Below, in pieces: positions 1 through 9,946 of a DNA stretch of 64,000 nucleotides. The translations under genes and the position numbers were made by a program. The notes beneath the pieces were generated by a model. The model was given only the letters and a program-made list of their open reading frames with translations, was not told where the DNA came from and ran no database searches. This stretch comes from Adiantum capillus-veneris. Taxonomy: Eukaryota > Streptophyta > Polypodiopsida > Polypodiales > Pteridaceae. Every line of letters starts with the position of its first letter. The first letter of the stretch is position 1. Location of the stretch: NCBI GenBank assembly GCA_014529385.2, contig CM043967.1, positions 13,638,001 through 13,702,000 of the forward strand. Reading direction: 5' to 3'.

Positions 1-545
1 GGGACTCTTCTATCTGGCAACAACCACAGATAGGGCAGGGACAAGAGCCTGTTGTGGCGATGGCTCATGCTCATACATCGGAGACGCCTGTGCAAGGTCA
101 AGCAGGAGGACGGGGTCAAGGGGGAGGACGAGGTCGCGGAAGAGGTGGCCGAGATCCTAATCGCCCCAAGACATGCCTTTTCTGTTTGGGGGATGGACAT
201 TGGCGATCTGAGTGTACTGAAGCTATGGAATTCCATCGGAAAAAGCAGGAACGCGCTGCAGGGCAACAGCTTAGTGTGGCTATGGTTCAGATTGAAGGAC
301 TGGAGGAGTTTGACCCAGTGGTTTCATTAATCACGCAATCGGGTAAAAGTGGGGTTCCAACTCCCGATGTGAAAATTCCGGATTGGACGGTTCAGGAAGA
401 AGTGCGAAAAAAGACTGTGTCCTGGTTGCCACAATCCGCACCATCAGTGAAGACAGCAGGACCATTGACATCGACTATGCCATCGACTGTGGGTCTGGAA
501 ATAAAGGAAGGGAAAGCTGGAAATAAGGATGATATTAAAGAATAG
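1..545 (+). pseudogene. Ty3/gypsy element A: gag 3' part with zinc knuckle
   Basis: This is the C-terminal part of a retrotransposon gag, cut by the window start. The readable frame (from about 54) has a Gly/Arg-rich stretch of RG and GRG repeats followed by one CCHC zinc knuckle, C-x2-C-x4-H-x4-C (CLFCLGDGHWRSEC), coded at about 174-215. RG-rich tails and CCHC knuckles bind the element's RNA during packaging. The frame ends at a TAG (543-545), and the next recognisable domain, the protease, lies downstream in another frame, so gag-pol continuity is broken. The lineage (non-chromovirus, Tat/OTA-like) is judged from the RT downstream, not from this part. Confidence 0.75.
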
Positions 546-719
546 GAAAAGTGCAATTCCGTTCGGAAAGAGGTTCTCATGTCACCAATTCAAGTACCTA
601 TGGCTTCATTGCTGAAATTAGTCCTGAATTTCCATAATGCATTGCTGCGACAATCGGCCACTTAGCTGCGGGAAGTCGCCATTGGGAAGGTTCAAAGAGA
701 GGATGATGATTCAGTCCCG

Positions 720-1166
720 TTGCCGGCGAATAGGATCACGGATACCCGCATTCCGGAGCTTTCAATTCGATACCATGGCACATACATTGACAAGGTACTC
801 TTGGATGGAGGAGCGGGGGTAAACATTATCACCCAAGCAACGTGTGAGCGTTTTGGTCTCAGTGATTGGGAGCCTGCTCCCTTTGTAGTCCGCATGGCAA
901 ATCAAAGAAGAGTACAACCAGTGGGTTTACTTTGGGGCATTGTTTTGGATGTGGTGGGCTTATCCTTTGCTGTTTCCTTATTAGTCTTGAATATTGAAGA
1001 TCATAATCAAGATTATCACATTATCTTGGGAAGACCCTGGTTACGACAAGCGAGGGTAAAGCATAATTGGGAAGCAAATATGCTTACAGTAAAGAAGGGT
1101 AAAAGAAAAGTGCGTGTGATGCTGGGAACATGCCGACAACCAGTTCAGGCAGCATGGCCGGTGTGA
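720..1166 (+). pseudogene. Ty3/gypsy element A: aspartic protease domain
   Basis: This is a retropepsin-like domain that would cut the Gag-Pol polyprotein. The active-site region reads LLDGGAGVNI, where the usual D-S/T-G is D-G-G. About 90 residues later comes IILGRPWL, the conserved hydrophobic-Leu-Gly segment near the end of retroelement proteases. The frame runs out at 1166, while the following RT is read from 1130 in another frame, so at least one frameshift separates them. The altered triad and the frameshift both point to decay. The assignment is sure from order (gag knuckle, protease, RT) and motifs. Confidence 0.75.
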
Positions 1167-2240
1167 TAGCTAAGACAGTTAATATGGTGGAAGGATTAGA
1201 AGAGGATGAAGAGGAACAATTTCTCAAAGCTAATCCGGATTTGGTTTCTCTATACCTTGTGGATATTTCTCTGATTCCGAAAGGGAATTCGGTGGGGGTT
1301 TTAGGAACTCCAGGAGGAATAGGGGAGCAACAACAGGTGCTTCCGAGTCCTGAATCATTGGAGGACATGATTCAGCAAGAACGAGCGTTTGAGGCGCAAA
1401 TGGAAAAAATTACAAGGGTTAAGGAAGATGAATTAGAGAAGGTTTTTCTTGGGGAGCAAGCGGAGTCACAGCCCATATACATTAATAAGCAACGGGAGGC
1501 AAGTTTTAGAGATGATTTGATCAAGTTATTGACAGAGTTTAAGGATGTTTTCGCATGGGAATATACAGATATGCAGGGATTGGATCCTAAGTTTTATCAG
1601 CACACGATCAATCTGAAACCGGATGCGGTGCCAGTGAAGCAGCACTCATACAAGATGAATCCAAATGTGGCAAAGCAAGTTAAGATGGAAATTGATCGCC
1701 TGTTGGAAGTGGGTTTTATTACCGCTATTGATAATCCGGAGTGGATTCTCCAATTGTGGTCGTACCAAAGAAAAATAAGCAAATCCGAATTTGTGTGGAT
1801 TATCGAAAATTGAATGCAGCTACTGTTCCAGATCCTTTTCCTCTTCCATTTTTGGATTCCATTTTGGATGATGTAGCAGGACATGAGATGTATACTTTTT
1901 TGGATGGATTTAGTGGATATAATCAAATCCGAATGGCATTGCGGGATCAGCCAAAAACAACTTTTATTACCGCATGGGGAGTATTTGCTTGTACAGTAAT
2001 GTGGTTTGGATTGAGGAATGCACCTTCCACTTTTCAAAAGGATATGTTCCAAATCTTTGGGCCTTATTTGACGGATTTTATGAGGATTTTTCTGGATGAT
2101 CTCAGTGTTTTTGGAGCACAATTGGAGTATTTGAAACAATTATGGTTATGCTTTATGAAATGCAGAGAGGTGAAATTCAGTTTGAATGTGTGCATTTGCT
2201 GTCCGCAATGGCAGGTTATTGGGGCATATCATTTCTGAAG
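1130..2240 (+). pseudogene. Ty3/gypsy element A: reverse transcriptase (frameshifted)
   Basis: The N-terminal part (1130-1813) ends with FKDVFAWEYTDMQGLDP and the EID.LLEVGFI segment that precede the palm in plant Ty3/gypsy RTs. The second part (from about 1741, another frame) holds VVPKKNKQIRICVDYRKLN, then FPLPFLDSILDDVAG, FLDGFSGYNQI (motif A), the NAPSTFQKDM segment (motif B) and a metal-binding FLDD box coded near 2090-2102 (motif C). The break between the frames is at about 1741. The FAWEY..MQGLDP wording is typical of Tat/OTA-type rather than chromodomain elements. That lineage call is a judgement from memory of the families, not from an alignment. Confidence 0.85.
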
Positions 2241-2353
2241 ATGGTATTTTTGTGGATTCGAATAAAATTGCCGCAATTATGGAAGCGCCTGCACCACGGA
2301 ACCAGAAGCAATGTTAGATTTTCCTGGGTTAAGCCCAATGGCATGGGAGGCAT

Positions 2354-2815
2354 TTGCGGTTTGTCGCGCATTTGGCAATCCTGATTACTCAGGCAGCTCA
2401 TGCTATAGATTTTGAATGGACACAGGAATGTGATTTGGCTTTTCGGAGATTAAAAATGCAGCTATCCAAAGCTCCGATTATGCTGGCACCAAATTGGGGT
2501 GAGGATTTTCATGTGTTCGTGGAATTGGATGAAGAGCGGATGAATAGTTTTGCGGTGTTGCAGGATCTGCAGTCTAGGCGGAAAAAATGGCTGGATCGCC
2601 CGAAAGCACGGCAATTTGTTCGGGGACAGCTGGTTCTTGTCTTCAATTCCCGTCTCGGGAAGATGCCGGGGAAGCTTAAATTACGGTGGTCAGGACCATT
2701 CTGGATTTTTCAAGCGTGCGGACCTATCTCTTTTTATTTGGCGGATTTGAGGGGGGAGGTTATTTCTGTGCCGGTCAATGGTTTCAGACTGCGCCATTAT
2801 GTTTCACCTACCACG
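2354..2815 (+). pseudogene. Ty3/gypsy element A: RT-RNase H start fused to integrase C-terminus
   Basis: The first about 65 residues read as the RT connection/RNase H entry (DFEWTQECDLAFRRLKMQLSKAPIM..PNW), ending near 2540. Directly after this the frame changes character to RPKARQFVRGQLVLVFNSRLGKMPGKLKLRWSGPF, coded about 2600-2705. That is the GPF/Y-like C-terminal segment of a Ty3/gypsy integrase, followed by VPVNGFRLRHYV. The rest of RNase H and the whole integrase catalytic core are missing, so about 2 kb was deleted in frame. No chromodomain follows, in keeping with a non-chromovirus. Confidence 0.8.
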
Positions 2816-5098
2816 ATTCAGTGTCCCTTTGCTGTGGTACAAGATCTAGAAGCCGCCCTAATCATGATTGGGGATTCTTTTGCATGCAATCTTGGAAAGC
2901 GGGGAAGGATCTATGATGGTTGTGACAGCGTGGATCGCCCTATTTTGGGAACTCATTGTGGAAAGGTTACTACTGCATGTAGACGATTTTTATTGTGGTT
3001 CTCTTGTTTCGTGTGCCGTACGCTCTTAGTGCTCTACTCTCTGCTCCTTCATCTCATCGCCACCATGACAGCTTCCCTTCTGCAATGTGTCCCTTTCACT
3101 CCCGTGCAGCAGCTCGCGCTTCGACGAGTGGACGCATGGCTGCAAGACTTGCGGCTGCGTGTGTTCGCCAACCTGGATTGGCAAGGGATCCCAGTTCACC
3201 CGCAGGCAGCAGGTTTGATTGAGCAACTCACTGCTGGCTATATGGTGGTGTTGAATAATCAACAGATTCAGTTGACAGCAGAAAGGATTTCAAGGTGTTG
3301 TTGTTTGCCCAACGATGGCGTGGTGCGCGCCTCTCATGTGATCCCTGCTGCAGATGTAGAACAAGAATTTGGTTTGAAGGTCAAAGGGGAGTATAAACTG
3401 TCAGGGTTGTCAGATGTAGCAACCAAGGATGCATATAGGTGGTTTCTCGAGGCCATTTGGCTGCAGGCCAAAACTTATACTATTTCGACCCGAGCAAGAA
3501 ATGTGTTGCATTCGGCCAACTTTGGGCTAGTAGCTTGGGCAGCGGTGGTCAGAGAACGACTGCTGGCGGAGTGCCAACGAGTGATGGCACAGTTGGGGAG
3601 GAATACCCTAACCAATACAAAGGTGGGCCAACTGCTCACATTGATTTTTCCGTTGAGAGAAGTTTTTCCTCTCGCCCTGCGTCCTCTCTACCACTTTGAA
3701 GATGATCGCTTGATGGTCCAACGCACTAATGCTCCGCTGTCGCAAATACAAAGCTTGGCAGTGCCGGCTGAGAGGGAAACACAGCAGTAGCAGGTGGGCA
3801 TTGGGGATTTTTCTGGTCCATCGACAGCAGTGGTATCCTCTGGAGCCCAAGAGATGGCCACTGCAGGTGCAGGATCAGCAAGCCGCAAGCACGGTAGGGA
3901 GGAACAACAATTTTTGACACCACCTCCGGCAACTGCATCTCTTGTTTCGGAAGATTCTGCGGTGGCTCGCTGGCGTCACCGAATGCAGGAGAGAGTGAGC
4001 AATGCTACTCCTTTGCAGACGAGTTCTTCTCCAGTTGCGGATGTCCTCGCTCAACCAGAAACTTCGGGTACTACTAATGCGGCTACCTCTATGGGAGGTA
4101 CTCTCCCCGTAGCGCTACCCTGGGAGGCTACGGCAGCAGCGACCCCTACTGACCAATTACAGGCATGCGGCACATTTTTTAGCAGACTTGCAGAGTCTAT
4201 TCGTGCGGCCTAGCCAGCCCCAGCCACAGAGGGACGAGTCAATGAGTTGGAAGCGCAGGTAGTGGCTTCGCAGACTCGCATTGCCGAGTTAACCACTCAG
4301 AATGAAGAGCTGACTGCCACAACTCACCAGCAAGGAGTAGAAATACAAATGTTAAGAGAGGCTAATGCTGAGTTTGTGGCCTCTATCCAATAGGAACTTC
4401 TTCAGTTGAGAACACAGCATAGCCTAGCCTCTTACTTAACCTCGCACCTGGCGATGTAATGATCAACATGACTGATTTGGACGCATTGGCAGTGGAGATG
4501 CAAGAAGATCTCCGAATTTTTTTAGATAATCAATTACAAAGCTGGAGCACACGCTTGGCTGCTGAGGTGAGAGCACAGCCACCCACTCAGCAGGTTGTGG
4601 TGCACCAACCCGAGTCATCCAACACTGACAGAGGTAAGAGTGTTGTTTCCGAGGGTTTAGATGTTGTTGATTGGGCACAAGCTACAGAGGATTGTGCTGA
4701 AGCCCAGGCTCATGTATCTCGTTTGTAGAAAATGATTCGTCGATTTCGTAAGGAGCGGCATAGGGTCTGTTTTTGGGTGGAGACCTTAGCTCATTCTTTT
4801 TCTCTCAGTCTACCACCTTGCCCTCCATTTTGGTCTTCTCTTTATAGATACCTTTCTCTCTATTATCCGTTACATACACCTCTTGCTCGTCTGCCACAGC
4901 CGCCTCAATCTATCTCTTTGCCAATGCAAGTTATTCCTCGGGCTGCCTGGCCGGAACAAATTGAGATAGATCCACATATTCTGGATGAGGTCTATCGGGC
5001 ACATACTGCAGATTTTAGAGGCTTTGGCTATGTTGATATTTCCTCTTCACCAGAGCAGGGTGCAGAGCAACCACTGGAACCTTCCAACTGGAGGCGCT
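2816..5098 (+). pseudogene. Downstream additional ORF of element A, unidentified
   Basis: This coding region lies after pol and has the same strand. From 2816 the pol frame simply continues to a strongly hydrophobic stretch (about 2978-3060, FLLWFSCFVCRTLLVLYSLLL). It then reaches a Met at 3064 and a Trp/Leu-rich domain of about 240 residues (WLQDLRLRVFANLDW, then ISRCCCLPNDG) that resembles the general pattern of plant-transposon-associated domains, but I do not recognise it. A Pro/Ser/Thr/Ala-rich linker (3790-4210) and a heptad-like coiled coil (4230-4390, VNELEAQVVASQTRIAEL) follow, then a frameshift near 4450 and a continuation to 5098. TAG stops interrupt it at 3788, 4211, 4391 and 4726. 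It has no RT, integrase or knuckle motif. Confidence 0.6.
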
Positions 5099-5533
5099 GA
5101 GTGTGGGTTCGCGTAATCCACCGTGCGTGCGAGATGTTACGGCATTAGCCGCACATGCGGTCCTGCGGAGGTCTGGACACTGCGGATCAGGAGTCATGCG
5201 GTATGCGGCGGCCGTAGCGGCAGTTCTTCACGGCATATCATGGGACAGGAGTGTGTGCACCGTTCCCGATCTGCGTTGGAGCCGCGGTTGTATATGGAGG
5301 GGCATACCTGTCTTTTGATGTAACTTAACCAATCTCTAGGATATTCATGGCATCTACTGTTGTAACTCTGAGTCTGGAATATACATGAATGAAGCAAGAG
5401 GTGTTCTGTGCCTGTGTACTGTGTACTTCCTTCTCTTGCCATTCTATATGTTGATGTTCATATAATGTAGTTGCGGGTAATCATTCCCGTAATGCCTATT
5501 GCTCCACTGTGGGCAATAGCCATTACTGTAACT
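5099..5533 (+). other. Non-coding 3' region of element A (possible LTR remnant)
   Basis: There is no coding signal here. The stretch lies between the end of the additional ORF and the point (about 5534) where the chromovirus leader begins. Its position fits a 3' UTR or LTR remnant of element A, but the partner LTR is outside the window and no clear polypurine tract or TG...CA pair can be fixed. Confidence 0.35.
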
Positions 5534-5850
5534 AGAATAGGGATTTTTCAACCTTGCAGTGCACTTGCTTCGTGTAGATCATGGGGCATCACTGTTGAGA
5601 GCTATGGTCTTAATAGTGGATTCCTATGGGCCTTGCCTACGGCTTAACCACTATTGAGCTATTAGAAGCTAGACAGGAGTCGGGACTATTTTGGTGTTGA
5701 AAGACCCTCTCCTCTATTCCTTGCAGTTAATGATATTTGAGCCATGGGTACACGAGTTTGAGTGGTTTTTTAAAGGGGTAAAGAGGAGTAGCAACTAGGG
5801 CTTGAAGTGCCAAAGTACACCTAAAATGTTTACACCTAAAAGTTGTTAGA
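5534..5850 (+). repeat. Chromovirus B leader, copy 1
   Basis: From ATAGGGATTTTT onward the sequence matches 11642-11960, the leader of copy 2 (same order of landmarks: GGGGCATCACTGT, GCTATGGTCTTAATAGTGGA, TTTGGTGTTGAAAGACCCTCTC). In copy 2 a PBS and an LTR precede this leader. In copy 1 they are missing and element A sequence abuts directly, so copy 1 has lost its 5' end. Confidence 0.75.
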
Positions 5851-7468
5851 ATGGCTAACAATAGTAAAGAGAGTGAAATTAATGTTTATTGCTTTGACTT
5901 TGCTAATGAGCAGGCTACTAATGATGCCCCTATGTTTGTTAGCTACCTTGTTTCTAGGCTTCGACAAGCCATGGGCAATCCATCCCTCCAAAGTGAAGTG
6001 CAATGGCAGCTTTGTGCTCATGGGATTCTCCAAACTCCCCACCACCAAGAAGAGAGAGTATCTAGGAAGCCTCCTTGTGAGACTTCCAAAAGAGGCCTCT
6101 CTCCGATTCGGGAAGAAGAAGAGGATCCGTATGAAGGGCTCAAAAATATACTACTTGATGACTCATCTCCTTCCCAAAGGAGAACTCAAGAGCCCCCACC
6201 AAAATAACAAGAAAGAAGTGAGTCTTCTACCACCTCACCAGAGATGGAGCCACGAAGACGGTGGGCAAAACGCTCTCCATCACCTCCTAAATAGAGAAGA
6301 CCATCGCAACTTCTCCACATTATAATTCAAAGAGAGATGATAGAAAGCAAGAGAACAAAAAGGCAAGAAAGAGGTCACCCTCTTCTCCGTCTTCTTCATC
6401 CTCTTTCTCTTATGACAAAAGTGATGGTGTAGACAAGGAGGAACAAGGCAAGAAAAAGGCGAGAAAGAGGTCACCCTCTTCTCCATCTTCCTCAAATTCT
6501 TCATCTTCTAAAGAAAGCGATGGTACAACTTTCGAACCATCAAAAAGAAGCGGCCATAGGAAATCCTATGCCGCGTGGAAAAGGTCGTCCAAGCTCAAAA
6601 ATTTCAAAGAGGGAGGAAAGAATGTCTCTTTCCTTACCTACAATGGCACCTTTGGTGCTACGGACAAAAACTTGGCCTTCATTCAACAATTCGATGCCGC
6701 GTTTGGAGATAGGGGCGTCATGGAGTCCTCAAAGATACGCCACGTAGCTATGCATTTTTCAAAAGTCCACCGGGAAATGGTGGTCTAGCCTACGGACAAA
6801 CGGTGAAGCTCCACGAACATGGAAAGCTTTAAGAGCTGAGTCCATCATGCCAAGCAGTTTTTGGCTATCGATGCTAAAGACAAAGTACTCACCGAATGGT
6901 GGAGCTTGAAGATCTCTCCCTACGAATCTATCCACAAATATGTAAAGAATTTTTGGGACTTACATCTCAAAGCTACTGTCTTCAAAAAGATGGATTTTGG
7001 AGAGCAAAAATAACAATTTTGTGCAAGCTTAAGTGAAGATATGGCGGAGTATGTCAACTCCCAGAGGCCACGCACTATACCTGTGGTCATACACCATACT
7101 ATGGTGGCTTCAAAAATCCATTTCCAACAAGGGGCTAATAAAATTTTAAGCCCACGGAGAACAAGGATTGTAACAACAATGAGCCTAAGGAGAAGGAAAA
7201 TGTTCAAAAGTCTCCTAAAGGAAACGCCAACAACAACAAAGCTAAGGAGAAGGGAGTTTATAAAGGCAAAAATAGACTCTCTCCTGAAGAGCTTGAGCGT
7301 TATCGTAAAGATAACCACTGTTTCAAGTGCGGGGAGCAAGGTCATGCTTATCGTGCTTGCTCCCACAAGAATACACAAAACGAGCCTTCTAGAGATACCT
7401 TGGTTGAAATCCAAGAAGAGGAAGCTCACCACAAAGGATCTCCTCTATGCCATGCTTGGGGAAAGGTA
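5851..7468 (+). pseudogene. Chromovirus B copy 1: gag with CCHC knuckle
   Basis: A start at ATG 5851 (MANNSKESEINVY) is shared in position with copy 2 (about 11962). The first frame runs to TAA at 6205. Gag capsid-like sequence then appears in other frames (for example TYNGTFGATDKNLAFIQQFDAAFGDRG near 6640-6720). A CCHC knuckle C-x2-C-x4-H-x4-C (CFKCGEQGHAYRAC) is coded at about 7320-7361. At least three frame changes and several stops show that this gag is dead. It would have formed the particle and bound element RNA. Confidence 0.8.
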
Positions 7469-8330
7469 AGAGAACATGATGCTTTTATTCTCTTTGACCC
7501 TGGTTCTACTCACAATTTTATATCCATAGAGTTGACCACCAAGCTAGGCATCCAAGACTATGAGATGGGAGATGTCCTACCCGCCGTTGGTTCTTTCAAG
7601 GGGTAAGAAGCTTCAGTCACTCCCTTAAGTGGGAAATTGAGTCTCCATGTCCAAAGCTATGTGGAAAAAGAGGACTTCTTTATCTCTCCTCTCAAGCACG
7701 AGGAGGTAATCCTAGGGGCACCATGGTTCAATTGCATGGCTGCCAATGTAAAATTCCCTGAAATAAAAATCTACTTTAGGTTCAAGGAAAAAGACATTTA
7801 CATCGATGCCAAGGAGTTGGGTAACACCATACCCATTGTACATACGCAAGCTTTCAATAATTCAATAAAGAGCTCTATTTCCGTGTACAAATTTTTGTAA
7901 AAGATTCTCAAAATAAACCTAATGCTTTAGCAAAAGAAAATATAAACAATCACAAGGAATTAGAATTATCCAATTTTCTCAAGGGATTTCAAGATGTTTT
8001 TATTCACAACAATCCTTGTGAATTGCCTCCTAAACAAGGAAATGATGTGACCATGCAATTGAACTTCTTCTAGAAAGTTCACCACCTAATAAACCTCCTT
8101 ACAGAGTCTCTCAAGCTCAACAAGAGGAGATTATGCGGCAAGTGCATGAGTTAGTTGAGAAGGGCATGGTTAGGCATGGTTTGATAGAGGGAAGCAGCAT
8201 GGATTGCTTCAACCTTTGCCAATCCCTAATTCACCATGGGAGAGCATATCCATGGATTTTATCTTTGGATTGCCTTAGTCTATCCATGGGAATACAAGAA
8301 TATGAATGATAGTAGGCAGGTTCAAGCGGT
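7469..8330 (+). pseudogene. Chromovirus B copy 1: protease and start of RT, pol core deleted
   Basis: The protease reads ILFDPGSTHNFIS (D-P-G in place of D-S/T-G) at about 7489-7530, with a later VILGAPWF segment at about 7708-7730. A stop interrupts it after GSFKG (7604-7606). The RT N-terminus follows (FLKGFQDVFIHNNPCELPPKQGND, then PPNKPPYR-like sequence in shifted frames to about 8160). After this the text jumps to an integrase segment near 8220-8290 (PWESISMDF-type, frameshifted). The RT palm and RNase H are therefore deleted, a loss of roughly 2 kb. Confidence 0.75.
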
Positions 8331-8339
8331 CACTTTTTA

Positions 8340-8555
8340 GAATGTGTATGATATCACGTGAGTTAACCAGAGAGGATTATTAAAAGACCAAAATGTATAA
8401 AAATGTATACATACAAAGGGGGGTGGGGGTTTTTTAATAGGCTCACAATGTAAGTATAGTATGTATATTGGGGTATTATTAATTACCTCTTGAACGCACA
8501 TGATATAGGGGTCTTTTGATAAGTGACTGCCCCGGGGGTTCAGCAAACAAGCTCA
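8340..8555. mobile_element. 216 bp insertion in the integrase of chromovirus B (MITE-like)
   Basis: The integrase text is interrupted between GGTCACTTTT and ATACCTTTCAAAAAG. Joining the flanks restores RF.KRS.FIP.KKTIKAHQMA, so the block between is an insertion. Both sides carry TTTTA (8335-8339 and 8556-8560), a candidate 5 bp target duplication. Inside are imperfect inverted segments (TTATTAAAAGACC on the left; the complement of GGTCTTTTGATAAG on the right) and a G-rich run. There is no coding capacity. The family is unknown. Confidence 0.55.
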
Positions 8556-8560
8556 TTTTA

Positions 8561-9072
8561 TACCTTTCAAAAAGACTATCAAAGCCCATCAAATGGCAAC
8601 CCTCTTCATATCACAAATCTTCAAGTACCATGGCTTGCCAATGTCCATAGTGTCGGATAGAGATCCTAGAATGACCAGTAATTTCTGCAAGGGTCTCTTT
8701 GAGAATTTAGGGACAAGGCTAAACTTCTCTTCAGCCTATCACCCACAAACGGATGGTCAAAGTGAAATACTTAACCTAATAATTCTTGATCTACTAAAAG
8801 CCTATGTAATGGAAGTAGATCAAAGGTCCCAATGGGAGAAGTACTTACCCTTAGTGGAGTATGCCTACAAAAATACTATACATACCTCCATGGGAAAAGC
8901 ACCTTTTGAGGTAATGGAGGGAAGATCTAAATGTCCCCTGCTGCTTAAGGTACACGAGAAGATCTTCGTTGTAGATGAGTATAGTCGACACCTACAAGAA
9001 TCTTTCCAAAAGATTAAGGATGCTATCTCTATCTCACAGCAAAGGCAAAAGGCTGCTAGCCCAATCCTTTAA
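8561..9072 (+). pseudogene. Chromovirus B copy 1: integrase core
   Basis: The open stretch from 8593 reads MATLFISQIFKYHGLP, then VSDRDPRMTSNF with the second catalytic Asp, and SSAYHPQTDGQSE with the catalytic-core Glu of a Ty3/gypsy integrase, then the WEKYLPLVEYAYKNTIH segment. The enzyme joins retrotransposon cDNA to the host chromosome. The first catalytic Asp lies before the 216 bp insertion. The frame ends at 9072, and the C-terminal part continues in another frame. Confidence 0.85.
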
Positions 9073-9610
9073 AGAAAATGATTGGGTCTTGCTTAAATTT
9101 CCCAAGGCTCGATTAAGGCACACAATGGGCAAGAATCCTACGGGACACTAAAAGTACTATGCTAAGTTAGCAAAAAGATACTATGGTCCCTTTCAGATTC
9201 TTAGACCAATCAATGAGATGGCCTATCAACTCAAGTTGCCCAGTCATTGGCTCATACACAATGCTTTTCATGTGAGCCTACTAAAGCCTTACAAAGGAGA
9301 GCCACCTCAAGAACCAACTATTGAAGACCCACCAGAGATCGAGGACCAAGAAGAGGTGTTGCAGTCCGAGTCCATTATTTGACATGAAGACAAGGTATTA
9401 AGAGGTGGTAAGATTATCTAACGGTATCTTATTAAGTTTAAGAACTATCCTTTTGAAGATGCTAGATGGATGCAAGGCATACAGTTAAAGGATAACCTAA
9501 ACTATCCTTTTGAAGATGCTAGATGGATGCAAGGCATACAGTTAAAGGATAACCTAAACCTTGTCAATGCTTACAATGCTTCCCTAGAGTAAGCAAATGT
9601 ACAAATGTTT
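9073..9610 (+). pseudogene. Chromovirus B copy 1: integrase C-terminus and chromodomain
   Basis: The translation gives [40 protein letters not shown] (GPF/Y module) and [16 protein letters not shown] chromodomain-like segment follows: VLRGGKII.RYLIKFKNYPFEDARWM, coded about 9385-9480. Chromodomains steer integration toward marked chromatin, which defines this element as a chromovirus. Stops occur after NPTGH, after SESII and after GGKII. The last chromodomain codons are duplicated (see the 57 bp repeat). Confidence 0.85.
9443..9556 (+). repeat. 57 bp in-frame tandem duplication in the chromodomain
   Basis: Two directly adjacent copies, 9443-9499 and 9500-9556, each begin AACTATCCTTTTGAAGATGC and are identical as far as I can read. 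Fifty-seven bases equal 19 codons, so NYPFEDARWM... is repeated without a frame change. Identity of the copies suggests a recent event. Confidence 0.9.
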
Positions 9611-9932
9611 AAAATGAACAAATTTTTTGTCTTATATAACTCTCTTTTTCCTTATTATGCACAAATGTTAAGTAGTATGCATGCTTAGAATCAAGTTTGT
9701 GAAGACGACGTCTTCCAAACACCAAGTAGAGCTTCTCACTCTACTATGAAAGATTGATAGGACTAATGAGCAGACATGCTTACGATAGCTTAGCCTCTCA
9801 AGTGCCAAATGGATTAGTCATCCATTCTGGAACGATGTTGTAGGGTAAGATAGGGAACCTCTACCCGCAAGAAAAAGGACTAATAAATAGGCTTTATCTT
9901 CTCTATCGCATAGTCAAGGACGAATATGATTT

Positions 9933-9946
9933 CAAGAGAGAGGTAA
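9933..9946 (+). promoter_or_regulatory. Polypurine tract of chromovirus B
   Basis: The purine-rich run CAAGAGAGAGGTAA sits directly before the LTR start TGTCATAATAAC. It would prime plus-strand DNA synthesis. Confidence 0.7.

Noticed and set aside
3788-4728. Stop codon readthrough or a recoded TAG in the additional ORF
   Set aside because: A frameshift follows and the whole element is decayed; loss by mutation is simpler.
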